Shown here: piece after piece, positions 10,099-20,799 of the stretch | How positions within the stretch are numbered: the first letter of the stretch is position 1 | How the letters are laid out: every line of letters starts with the position of its first letter | DNA from: Mesostigma viride | Taxonomy: Eukaryota; Streptophyta; Mesostigmatophyceae; Mesostigmatales; Mesostigmataceae | DNA: 64,000 bases | Assembly (NCBI GenBank): GCA_009746045.1 | Contig: RPFO01000065.1 | Location: 3,897,009 to 3,961,008 of the forward strand | Reading direction: 5' to 3' | Notes under the pieces: model-generated | What the model was told of the DNA's origin: nothing | Database searches by the model: none | What the model saw: the letters and a program-made list of their open reading frames with translations, nothing else | Program-made: the position numbers and the translations under genes

Positions 10099-11442
10099 CC
10101 CATAGTCCGGAAAATGGGCGATATATCGCCCAGTTTGACCCCCGGTGGCGCGGCGCTTAATTCCAGGAGCGCCGCGCCACCCGTGACGGATGTAAGTTGT
10201 CCGATGGGTCTGGGAACACTTTGGGACGAAGGTGATGCATAGGTTTGGGGGTAATATTCGCCATAGCCTGGTAATTACAACGTGTATTGAGACAGTATCA
10301 CGTGACTTTGGCGGGAAATTTTCACTCGCGCGCGCGCGTAACTAGATATGGCTGCCAGCGTGCCGTTGTCACGGAAATTTGCGTCTCGCGGCTTGTAACG
10401 GTTCAGAATGTTGCTCAGAATGATGATGCGTGATTTTCGTAGGTCAGGGGTGGCCAGATGTATAGCATTGGGAAAATACAGGTAGGGAATTACTGATTTC
10501 TTGGTCGCCAGTACCAGATCAGTAATGGCACGTCATGTTTCGATTTTCTTCTTATGGCCGGGCAGGCTTCGCCAGCCCGAGCACCCAGTTTTGGTACTGG
10601 ACATCCGCAGCAGCGTCCCTGTGAATTCGGATGCGTTTATAGGTCATCTTTGCACAGAACATCAACCTGGTAATCATGGTGGATGCATGCATTATCAGGC
10701 TATGGCGGCCTATGCCTGGAAAGCATTAGCCAGTGTGAGATATGAGGGTCCCGGCCAGCAGAACCCGGAAAGGTCGTGATCGAGCCAGGTACGGCAACGT
10801 GTTTGCATGTCGTTTGCACGGGAATCTGTCGTTTATGCATCCTTTTTTCACGAGTGTATCAGTGCCTCCTGCAGCAGGTTTCCATGCCTGCTGTATGAGT
10901 GCTATTAGCCCCAAATCTGCTCAGTTTGTGGTGTTTCTTTGGAGGATGCCATTCCGTTGGTGCTGGTTTAGCAACTTCTTTGTTTTCCAGCACTTTTGAC
11001 AGTCCTATGTGGCTGTATACAATGCATAAGTGTGTGGCATTGCATGGATAGCTGCATACGCGCGCGTAACCCACACACGTAAGTGAGCGGATTATATAGG
11101 TCAGTTGGGCTATCCGTGCGGTCTGACCCAAGGAAAGCATGGTGGCACTATCTATTGACATTGTCCAACCCCAGAATAATTTTTTAGAACCCTCCCTGCA
11201 GGGGTAAACTACTAAGGGGATTTCCCTTGCCTGAAAATGATCGTCTTTTGGCCAACTTTGACATTAAATATCTTGCAAACCACTTTATAAACTCATGATA
11301 TTATTGCATATTCTGAAAGCCCTTGAAGTGTAGATATTCCTAGCACCTTGGTAGGGGGTATTTGGATTTGTGGTCTATGAGTTATGATTTTTTTCATTTT
11401 CAGGGGTCAAAAAATGCCAAAAACCCATTCCCGGACTATGGG
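10099..11442. mobile_element. 1.34-kb inverted-repeat element inserted in the LINE RT
   Basis: Both ends carry the 12-bp inverted repeat CCCATAGTCCGG (10099-10110, and reversed at 11431-11442), continuing as a looser repeat (AAAATGGG/GAATGGG, then TTTGACCCC). The flanks outside are the two halves of one reverse-transcriptase domain, so the segment interrupts it. Inside I see no transposase; the interior has a CG-alternating stretch near 10328 and several short unconvincing frames. A target-site duplication is not obvious. Best read as a non-autonomous cut-and-paste element of unknown superfamily. Confidence 0.72.
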
Positions 11443-11717
11443 TTACGAGCAGTAAAGCGCGCACGTGCCCGGCGCATGACGTGATCCACGACAATAATGA
11501 ACAGGTATGGGGACAGGACACAACCTTGCCACACCCCGTGGTGAAGGGGGAATGGTGGGGTGGTGCCTTCCGCAGTCCGCACTACTGCCTGTGAGCCCTC
11601 ATACAGTCGGCGAATGGCAGCAATAAACGCAGGCGGCACCCGATCCAGAGCTAGGATGGCCCAAAGAGCCTCCCAGAGAACCGTGTCAAAGGCTTTGATA
11701 TAGTCAACAAAAAACTA
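11433..11717 (-). pseudogene. LINE reverse transcriptase relic, upstream palm part
   Basis: The minus strand encodes FVDYIKAFDTVLWEALW at the 5' side (the first catalytic Asp motif of non-LTR RTs), then a loop, then GVWQGCVLSPYLFIIVVDHV, matching the RQGC.LSP.LF block. The Arg of RQGC is Trp here. The domain is cut at its 5' side near 11717, where an ATTAATTAA-tailed repeat begins, and at its 3' side by the inverted-repeat element. The YADD part continues at 10098 and below. Confidence 0.85.
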
Positions 11718-11729
11718 CGGATTAATGTA

Positions 11730-11800
11730 TGTTATAATTAATTAACTCGTGCTCCCGTTGGGGAGTCACGGAGCACTAATGTACCTGATGTATGGATGGA
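11730..11800 (-). mobile_element. Retroelement 3' tail: hairpin plus TTAATTAA end
   Basis: On the plus strand, TAATTAATTAACTCGTGCTCCC is followed by GTTGGGGAGTCACGGAGCAC; GTGCTCCCGT and ACGGAGCAC form an imperfect hairpin. The same block occurs at 23240-23290 and 31004-31055 (same orientation) and about 16681-16740 (opposite). The ORF1-element tails at 55-60 kb have a similar layout (ACTCCCAACGGAGT, then TTAATTAATT). I read these as 3' ends of one retroelement superfamily. Confidence 0.6.
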
Positions 11801-14800
11801 TGAACGCCGTGGAATTAGCACTAGGGTAGCTGTCTGAGAGGAAAGACGCGAAGGCCGCGGGAGCCGCGTGGCTATCTCTACCTAGGAAGACCTGCATGGA
11901 GGGAGACAGAGGGTAATTCATGCAAGAAAGGTTAATCAGGCGGAGCCAATTTTCGGAAGAACCGTTAGGTTCGCCAGAATTGGCGAAGCTTATAAGGCCG
12001 TACACGTGAGAAACACAACGGTCTGAAAGTGCCAAAAAACACCCATCTTACTCCTCCTAGCTGCACTAATATTCGGATGATGGTCAAACTTGGTGGCTGG
12101 CTTCTCCATGGTACCCAGATTTACTGTGCCAAGTCACACCTTGGTTGGCCACTTGGTGCTCACAGAATGGTGACGTCCAAAAGCATAAAAAACGCCGAAA
12201 TTGCCAGTTTTATTCATAATTAATTCCACAAACAACACAATTAATGTCGTTTTGACCTGGAAATGGGCAGACACATTAAATATAACATATGCAGCTCAAG
12301 TACTAAGTTGCACCCGAAATAGAGATGGGATGGCCAGAAATTATGCTGTCAACCGTCACAAATACGGTCATTTGGAGCATTTTATGGATCATTAAATGCA
12401 CCCAACAGTGCAAATGAGCTCAGATTAAGCTGGAAGTAAGCAAACACTTTACTTGCAACATCTGCAGGCTGGCTGCAAAGTTGCACCTTGATTGAACACC
12501 AACTAGTTACATGATTCTGCTGTCACGCGTCACTCTCGCGCAAAATTTGGATATATAATGCACCACAGGTAGCGCAAATGAGTTCAGACAGAGCTGAAAT
12601 TTTTAATGCAATTTAAATAGAGCATGCTGAACATGATTGCCAAGTATTACCTCAGTCACACCACAGATGACGATGTGTCACAGTGACACGTGACAGCAGC
12701 CAACATCATATAATATTTCCTTACAAGTTCATACCCCATAACAGTACGAGCTGAGGTAAGGTTGAACTCCAACTTGGTTATCTCCACCCATACATGTGGC
12801 ATGCACTTCATCATGGAAATACATGAACAGTTGTCTCTTTGATACATCAATAGTATTAACTACCAACATTCCAATGGTGGGGCGTGTTGAGAGAGAGCAA
12901 CTAGTTGGCAAGTCAAATAGTGGTTCGAAGCAAACATGGCTGCACACTACATTTGCTTGCAGTTGCTATCTAACATCTCTAGCACATTAACTAGCCAGCT
13001 AGCTCGCATGCCAAACAATCTTCTAAAGGTGCATGGGCATTTTTTTATGTGTTGTTCATCGTGCACCCTGGACTACCAATCCTAGTGAAGCATGGGCTAT
13101 GCACGGCAGATGGAGGATGTGGCCATGGGCATGCCATGAGCAGATGCCAGCGAAGGTGCTGGCAGCAGGCAGGTCAGGCAGCAGTAGTGGGATCTAGTGA
13201 TGCAGAAGAGAGTGGCACATGTGGTAGAAAGTAATGCAGATGGCAGTAGTATGGCCAGTGGCACGAGGCAGCGATCATGAAGGCTATCGTTATGCAGATA
13301 GACGTTATGGTCTAGCCTTGAGGTTATGTTGCTACTGCTGCATGATGGAAGGGAAATTTATGTGGCAGGTGGCACGGTACAGCCAACAGTGGTGTAGTGT
13401 GCAAACCAACTCATTGGGGTGGGCTTGTGGTGAAAGCTCTCCATTCAGATTTCCGTGGCAACACACCAGGTCATGATATTCTGTGGTGCTGGCAAGTGGT
13501 AGTGACAGATTGATCATGCCAGTGATTGATAGCAATGGTGAGCAGTAGGGTGCCTTCTTTGATACTACTGGCATTATCTGTTGTGCCAGGTGCCAGCTAT
13601 GTCAGCTGCCGATGCTGCTAAATGTGGCCCCAGTTTCTGGTGCTACGATAGAAGAGATGAAGAGGGCCGGCAGGAACTTGTGGCTGCAATCACGATCAAG
13701 GCTGCGATGGGCGAAGTCAATATGGCAGATTGTGGCAGCAATGGTGCAGGGCCTGGCGTTATCGTTAATGGCAGATTCCATACTGAGTTGTAGGGACACT
13801 GCCAGCAGTTACACCAACAGGCGAGACTCATGGTGGTGGACGTTGCTCCTGGTGGGAGTCTATAATATCTGTCACATGGGTATGCGCACACGATGCACCT
13901 GGTGGTCCTCCATGCTAACGACAGGAATGTTGGTATTGCTATGCAATCGTGGCACTGCTAACAACGGCGTAACAGTGGTAGGTGTGTTGGGGTGGTGGGG
14001 AGTGATGTGGCAGTGGTGTGGCAGCAAGCACTTTGGTAATCGTTATTGTGATGTTGTTGTGAGCCCGTAGAAGGTGTCCTGGTGAGATTCATGCCTCTTA
14101 CGCAATGCTGTAAGCCCATTGTGCACTCTGTTGTGCCCGCAACAATATTCATCATCATAGGCAGCAACCATATCAAAGACAAATCAGCCCCCTTCCATGT
14201 ATAGTACTTAATTCTCAGCCTGCTTCAACATATCTGAATGTAACAAGGGCAATGAATCCTGGGTTTCCCAAGGCAGCAACAACATCTGCGCACTTCACAT
14301 ACCTGGGCTCCCCCCTGGTTTCTTCGTGCCTCCCAGCCCCAGATCAGAACACGCCGCCCATCATTGATAAACATGGTGCATTATAATCTGGCCAAGGAAA
14401 GAGGTTGAAATACTTACCAACAGGTCCGCTAAAGTGGAGCCCCAGCAGCGTGTTGTATGGCCTGTGAAAGCTGGATAAGCTCCAGGGTTGCACATCAACA
14501 CACCTATATGTGCTGACTGTTGAATACAGGACATGTACCTTCTGTTTGTTGCCTTCAGGCTCAGCTTCCTACGCCATGAATTACACTTGGAAGAATGAAC
14601 AGGCGCACATCACGCTGTTTGGGGAGGCTGGCCATGGCTTACGTCTCCCTCTCGAGCAGCGATGCTTGACGAGGCGTCCGGCGTAACATGAACGAGGCGC
14701 TTTCACGAGCCTCGGGGAAAGAGACAGGCAGAAAATCTGGAAGGGGAACGGGGCTGGCTTCACCCTACCTTGGATCCGGATGCCGAAAAAGCAGGTTCCA

Positions 14801-15660
14801 CTGTACAGCGTCGACTCAACCAGCGCAATGCGTATTCATGCTTCATTTCGCAACGATCGCAGGCGATATTCAGTGATGAGCGCAGGTCTACACTACAGAG
14901 CCAGCAAAAAATCAGGCTGGGCTTCGCTCTAGAAGTTGTTGAAGCGCCCTGCGCAAATGGGATGACAAAAATGAAAGAAACGAGGGAGTGGCATATTTTT
15001 ACGTGCGTTGCCATGATCAGCCCCGCACGCACCCTCCCGGCAGTTCCAACTGCTGCGGCAACGAGGCATTTACAATGGCAGTCGTTTTAACAAAAAGTTT
15101 TTCGGTCAAAATTTTTTGAATTAGTCATAGAACCGTGCGAGCGGCTTACCTTGAACTACACTGTCGCCGTTTTCGATAAGTTTCCGGTGTGACTTTTTGG
15201 GGGTCCACTGCAAAATGCAGCGGACCTGACCCGACCTCGCGAAAATGCCCGCCCTTTTTCTGTTTTCCTGAAAAAATGGACCGATTTCTTTAGGATAAAA
15301 AAATATCTACGTGAAGTAGATGAGTTATGAAGGCTCAAAATCAATTCGCTGTCCGTAATGTGTTCTCAGGACGGTCGCTAGGATTTTCACGGCCGCCATG
15401 GGTGCTGCGTGACTTTTTGCCTCGTCGTCACCTTCCCGCCCACCAGATTTTCGGGATCTCGCGCCAATTTGGTGACGGAGTAAGATGGTCGTTTTTGGCG
15501 GGGCTCGGACCGTTGTGAAACATAGGAATAGGGGATGAAAATCCGTCAATCCATCCATCCATCCACCGAATTTGTCCCAAATTTGCAAGCATAATAGTGA
15601 GGTTCTTCCGAAAATTGGCTCCGACGTAGAGTTTCAACGGGCAAGTTGCAAACACGCACG
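11800..15660. other. Long stretch without a recognisable gene
   Basis: No frame here resembles a protein I know, and all are short. Visible structure: a diverged direct repeat at about 12240-12610 (unit near 185 bp; AGTTGCACC and GCAAATGAG..CAGA blocks recur), a candidate degenerate 14-bp micro-insert at 12820-12850, and a TGG/CAG-biased low-complexity area at about 13090-14080. I cannot exclude exons of an unfamiliar gene between 14560 and 15100. Confidence 0.5.
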
Positions 15661-15674
15661 TTACTTGATATAGG

Positions 15675-15677
<3 letters not shown>

Positions 15678-15711
<34 letters not shown>
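15678..15711. repeat. (AC)n microsatellite
   Basis: An uninterrupted AC dinucleotide run of about 17 units. Its frames, which give Cys-Val repeats on the minus strand, are artefacts. Confidence 0.95.
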
Positions 15712-15715
<4 letters not shown>

Positions 15716-15909
15716 AGTCTCGAGTGGACACGTGTGTAGTACTACACGTACACACAAATCTCGAATGATTTCAGTATCTAGTACCAAATCCGAAAGGCTT
15801 GCATCATGACTCCCCGGAAAGGAGAACTTTTGCGGATGACTGTAGGTGTCAGTTGGCGATGCCTTAGGATCAGGAGACGTCCGTCCTATATAGTCAGCAA
15901 AAGTTGGTG

Positions 15910-15936
15910 CGAGAGGTCCCCAGTTCGATTCCGGCC
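15910..15936 (+). other. tRNA-like B-box (possible SINE relic)
   Basis: CCCCAGTTCGATTCCGG resembles the T-arm/B-box of a tRNA (consensus GGTTCGANTCC). No convincing cloverleaf can be folded around it, so it is more likely a tRNA-derived repeat or chance than a functional tRNA. Confidence 0.25.
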
Positions 15937-16680
15937 TGGATTCATTTGCAGATCGCGTTTTCCGCGGACCGGCACTGAACGCAAATGGTTTTCACCTTTG
16001 CGGCGTGCCAAATCAGAATCAGAATACACACACAACAATTAATTAAACTAAAATCGTCCTTGGGGCCAGGCCAGGTCAGGATATGCCGCCCTGGTTGGCC
16101 AAGCCGCTGGGGGCCGGCCACACTGACACCAAGGGCGGCCGGTGTCTACCTGACTAGGCCGGGCGAGCAAGATGTCAGTATGAATGCTATCCTACGCTGC
16201 CTAATCGGCGTCCGACTGAAATGCGAGGCATACCCTGACGCAAAAAGACTCTAATGACCTATGTGTGGAAAACCCTACATTCAGGACCTAGTATCGAAGC
16301 ATCCTGTAAAATGCGGTGCCGTCCAGCTAGTGAGCCGGGCGGCCAGCGTGTCTGTAAGCGTCCATGCCCGGCCATACGTCCTGCAAGCTGGGTAGCCGGG
16401 TGTATAAACTACACCTGCTCCAGATGGGTGCATGCACAAAGTGCACATATATTCCAGCAGGTCGTAGAGGACAACGAGCCCCCCCCTGTGGGGAAGCGCC
16501 CGCGTGTGCAAACCCGCGGGAGGCACGCCAGACAGCTCCCCTAGGGTAGCGTGCTGTTGTTTAGATAGATGTTGTAGCTCGTGATGTTGATTAGATAGAT
16601 GTTGTAGGTAGCTGATGTAGATAGCTTAGACCGGTAGGACTGTTTGCACCCACCCATCCATCCATCGGGGTGAATGCTCG

Positions 16681-16740
16681 ATCCGTGACTCCCCAACGGG
16701 AGCACGAGTCTAATTAAATCATTAATTAATATTCCAGCAG
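16681..16740 (+). mobile_element. Retroelement 3' tail in opposite orientation
   Basis: GTGACTCCCCAACGGGAGCA, then CGAG and TTAATTAAT-rich sequence, is the reverse complement of the hairpin/tail block at 11730. A CATCCATCCATC tract lies just before it, and the 11730 copy has a matching GGATGGATG. The 5' limit is unclear; AT-rich tail sequence continues to about 16765. Confidence 0.55.
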
Positions 16741-17153
16741 CTAATTAATCAATTAATTAATGGCTATAATAGCTAACGTGCATCGAGACCTACGTACTAC
16801 GGTGTAGCTAAAAACAACCTCGCGTGAGATCAAGGCAGTACGTTGTTCCTAGCGGCCACGACCGTGTCCAGTATAGCTAATTGCATTTCTGCGGCGACGG
16901 CCTGGACGGAAAGACGTTGCTAGCTATAGAGTATTCTCGCCCTAGCTGTTGTGACCCGGATCAATATGTCGCTCAAGCCTATATGGTTTTTTCTCTTATC
17001 TCAAGAAAGTCAGGATGCATGCCTAGTAAATTTGGATCGATTATCGTTGCAATGATGCTATAATATGCTGCATGCGCATATCTTGAACCGCACCTACTAT
17101 AATACTGTGCACTCTTGAGCAGTTGAGCCCTATCTTGTGCACTAGCTTGAGCC

Positions 17154-18338
17154 CTATCCTGTGCATATCTTGAGCACGTAGTCATGGTTGGGCATGTACT
17201 TCTGGCATCCCGCCCGTGTGACCCCGGGGCAGCCGGGGAACTCTACCAGCCTCAACTCGCCACACTTGGCCCCAAGAACCTCGAGGCTTCTGTCGGTGAC
17301 CATGCTGCACCATCCCACGTCCAGCAACGTCAGCTGCGGGCACCGCTCCCCCACCATGCGGATGCCACCATCGGTGACCGCGCAGCAGCTGCGCACGTTG
17401 AGGTGGCGCAGCTGGGGGCACCCCTGCGCGACCAGCTTGAGGCCGCGGTCCGTGACCAGGGGGCAGTAGGACACGTTCAGGTGCTGCAGCTGGGGGCAGC
17501 GCGCCGCCACCGATCGGAGCCCTGTGTCGGTGATGCGCAGGCAGCGGTGCGTGATGAGCTGGCGCAGGCCCGGGCAGCACTCGGCGACCACGGCCATGCT
17601 CACGTCCGTCACGCCTAGGCACCGCGCCACGCACAGCCGCTGCAGCTGGCGGCAGCCCTTGGCCAGTAGCACGATGCTTGCGTCCGTCACGCTGAAGCAA
17701 CGTGCCGTGTCCAGCTGGCGCAACTCGAGGCACCCGGTAGCCAGTTGGGCCATGCCTGTGTCCGTCACGAGCGGGCACCGCGAGAGGTTCAGGTGCTGCA
17801 GCACGCGACAGCTGGCGGCGATCGCACTCACACCGCGGTCCGTCACACGGAAGCAGCGCCAAAGGCACAGCACCTGCAACCGGGGGCAGTTCGTCGCGAT
17901 CGCGGCTATGCTGGCATCGGTGACCGTGGTGCACCCACCCACGTCCAGGTACTCCAGTTTGCGGCACCGGTCCGCGACGTGCCTTAGACTGGCATCCGAC
18001 ACCTCCCACAGCATGTCCCGCTCCACCTTACGCGATGACACCGCAGGGAGGATGGGCGAGGGCCCGGCCGTGTTCCGCCAAGTGCTGAGTCGGCACAGGT
18101 TTGGGCAGCGGGGCGCCAGCCAGGCAAGCGCCTGATCTGTGCTGCTGCCGTCCGTCACGCCCGCCAGGTCCTCCCCGAACAGCTCCAGGGTGGCGGACAG
18201 GGACTCGTCAACCGCGGCGCGCAGGGAGGTGCTTAGGGAGCGCAGCCTCAGCCGCTGCACGAGCGGCACGTGCAGCAGCAGGTGGGAGCGCAGGCCACTG
18301 ACGTCCGTCACGTCCTCCAGCGTGGCCCGGCGGCTCAT
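17154..18338 (-). CDS. Leucine-rich repeat protein, FBXL/AMN1 type
   Basis: A single intronless frame of 394 residues with ten consecutive cysteine-containing LRRs of about 26 residues from residue ~118 to ~377. The repeating pattern is C..L..L.V..C..VTD.G/S...VA..C, the signature of the FBXL/AMN1/GRR1 class. In that class the LRR solenoid binds substrates for an SCF ubiquitin ligase and an N-terminal F-box binds SKP1. Here residues 1-50 hold a Leu/Arg-rich helix (HLLLHVPLVQRLRLRSL) but no clear F-box, so an AMN1-like protein without an F-box is equally possible. Three Pro/Gly linkers precede the repeats. The start is the first ATG and is followed by MSRRATLEDV. Repeat regularity is also visible in the DNA at 78-nt spacing. 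The family assignment is strong; the ligase role is inferred. Confidence 0.9.
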   Translation of the reverse strand: MSRRATLEDVTDVSGLRSHLLLHVPLVQRLRLRSLSTSLRAAVDESLSATLELFGEDLAGVTDGSSTDQALAWLAPRCPNLCRLSTWRNTAGPSPILPAVSSRKVERDMLWEVSDASLRHVADRCRKLEYLDVGGCTTVTDASIAAIATNCPRLQVLCLWRCFRVTDRGVSAIAASCRVLQHLNLSRCPLVTDTGMAQLATGCLELRQLDTARCFSVTDASIVLLAKGCRQLQRLCVARCLGVTDVSMAVVAECCPGLRQLITHRCLRITDTGLRSVAARCPQLQHLNVSYCPLVTDRGLKLVAQGCPQLRHLNVRSCCAVTDGGIRMVGERCPQLTLLDVGWCSMVTDRSLEVLGAKCGELRLVEFPGCPGVTRAGCQKYMPNHDYVLKICTG

Positions 18339-20460
18339 GGCGTCGTCTGCTGGGGTGTTTATAGTGGGGGCAGAGGGGGGCAGGACGGGGGATAGGAGGG
18401 CCGGCGCCAGAAAGGGGGGCAGGAGGGGGACAGAAGGTGGGGCAGCAATTGTGGTAACAGCGACAAGGACAGGAAGGAAGGGTGGGCACCACGGAGAGCA
18501 TCTCAGTGGGAATAATGAAACTGAAACTGATGGAAAGATGCTGGCAATGCATACCCCAACTTGGATCCAAGATGACCTGGATGGTGCCCAGGGTTGTCAA
18601 GCAGGGAGCGAGGTTGTAAAAATTATGAGGAGATTAGTACCCGAGTTTGTGGCCTGTTGCGTTGTAGGTGCCACTAGCCATCATAGATAATCCCTTAGTG
18701 ACTGAGCTCACCAAACACTCCGCAGGTGGGCACACAACTGCCAGCATAAATGTTTCCCCCCTATGGCCTAGACGAAAAAAATGAAATCCTATCCTCTCCG
18801 TACAGGAGTTACGTCTGCGCTGACTCCCACTACTACAGCCCACGTCCCATGCCAGCGACATGATCGTCACAAGAAGGATAATAATTGCATCACGCCGACG
18901 CTTGTCACATTAGGGGTGAACAAGACCCCATGAAACTACTTTACACCTTACTTGCTGGGGCGGGCGGTCTCCACCCGGGGGACAAGGACAGGTTGCCGCG
19001 GGGGCGCATGCGGGGCTTAGCCTCCCTGGAGCCATGTGTGGCACCTTTCTGCGGACCAACGCGAGGCGCCGGGTCCCTCACAATGTCATAGGCTCCTGGC
19101 CCTGGGGACATAGCAATCGAGTGCACCCGCCCATGTTGCGTGCAAGGGTCCCAGGTAAGAAGACGTTTGGCGAGAGGCGCAGACATAACAAGGCTGCGAC
19201 TCGGGGACGACCCAGAACTTATTCGAGTGGTTTTAATACGGGTCCCACGGTGCAGATATGGAAATATGTCGATACGCACCCGGCACACGAGGGATAGTTA
19301 CAGGGGGGAGCCATTTCAATGCATTATAAAGCTAACCTACGGCCAATAATATGGCCGTTTACGCTAACGAGCGAGAAAAAAAAATCTAATCCTTCATCGA
19401 CGCACCTGGCGTTTCGTTCGAGGCTTTGCATTCGAAAAACCTGGGTCCAATACCAAAACCTTTCCCCCCCTTACTCGATCGCAGAATTTTTCGCTGTTCC
19501 AAGGCAGGAGGATGCGCAATGGGTGGCATGGGTTCGCCTCAACAGTCTAACACAGTGGGCTCGGCGCCGCACCGGACCAATTGGAACGCATGCCGCACAA
19601 TGGTTAAAACTGGGTCAACGCTCCCGCCTTTCAAACCGGGTTAACGCTACCACGTACAACCGCAGGCATAGCCAGCATCAGTGACTGTGAAGGCCAAGAA
19701 CGACCGTTTAACAGAAGCTTGCTGGGGTTTGTCGTATCGACAAGCCATGCTTATGCCTTATGGTGCCTTGGCATTGGACGCAATTGGATACTAGCTCGAC
19801 CGTAGAGGACAGAAAAGAGGGAGGGCATGGAAGGCTTTCGTGGGCTGTTTGTGTAAGAAGGCCGATGTGCCGAATTCCGAGGTTACTGTGCATTGACGGA
19901 AACGTACCCTACAGACGCAGCTAATGAGGCACCTTCTCTTGAAAGATGTTCATGCCTCGGCGTGGGACGCTGGCTCCGTGCCTCGGCAGTCGGCATCTCC
20001 GCCCCGCGTGCCAGTTGTCGCCATGGAATACAAGGTCCTGACTCGAAGCACTTGGCGCCACGTGGATTGGCCGAGTCAGGGCGCGGCGTCGTCCTTTGCC
20101 TTGGTTTTTCCGGTGAAATGGGTGTTAGTTTATTTCCATATAACAGTTAAGGTGACCCAGGTATGCCAGAAATAGCCTGAAATGCCTAGTTGTGCCTAAA
20201 TTGGGTTGCCCGCATTAATAAGGCGCCTATAATTTGCCTTGGTTTTTGATTCGTACTGTGTTCGTATCTAAATAAAGACCACCAATAGACTCTTCTTCCC
20301 ATGCGCGGCGTGGGATTCAACCAAGTAACTAACTATATTCTAACTTCGCCCAGTTCGTCGGTTCATCCTGTTATTCCTGTGTGTGTCATGCTGTTCAGGG
20401 CCCTCGGCCCTTTCCAAATCGCTGCTGCCGCCTGGCGCGGAGTGGCGCCTGCCATCATGT
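18339..20460. other. Intergenic stretch
   Basis: Holds the presumed promoter side of the LRR gene (18339 upward, G-rich to about 18440) and roughly 2 kb in which no coding signature, RNA or repeat array was recognised. Confidence 0.5.
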
Positions 20461-20463
20461 GCG

Positions 20464-20530
20464 TTGAGTTGAGTTGAGTTGTTGTTGAGTTTTTTCCCGC
20501 GCCGGTGGTCCGACAGGGTTATTGGCCCAT
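20464..20530 (+). repeat. GTTGAGTTGA-headed dispersed repeat, copy 1
   Basis: A short GTTGA/GAGTT tandem is followed by TCCCGCGCCGGTGGTCCGACAGGGTTATT. Copy 2 at 30565-30630 has the same order (GAGTTGAGTTGAGTT, then TCCCACGCCGGTGAACCGACAGGGTTATT), so it is a dispersed repeat end. Its nature is unknown. Confidence 0.6.
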
Positions 20531-20799
20531 GTGCGTGGCCTGCCTGGATAGCGAGCTACTAACGCTTGGCACCTGGCACGTTAGCACTTAGCAGGCTACG
20601 AGGGTATCCCACTCATATCTGTGCACCTGAACTCACAGATGAACTGCACGCCGGTGCCGATCGCGTCAGAATTACGCATGGCGCCCGGAAACCACTTTTC
20701 ATATGGATAGGCTTGAAAAACTGACGTCCCTGCCCTTGCACTGTGAATCCGTGATCCTCACCAGCGTCGCACAGCTACATATTAATTTCAATCATAATC

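Noticed and set aside
15910..15936. A functional tRNA gene near the B-box-like sequence
   Set aside because: No matching acceptor stem, D-arm or anticodon arm could be placed around it.
17182..18009. 275-codon minus-strand frame overlapping the LRR gene
   Set aside because: It is the shifted frame of the LRR repeats (Gly/Pro/Ala/Arg-rich); the other frame gives the conserved LRR pattern.
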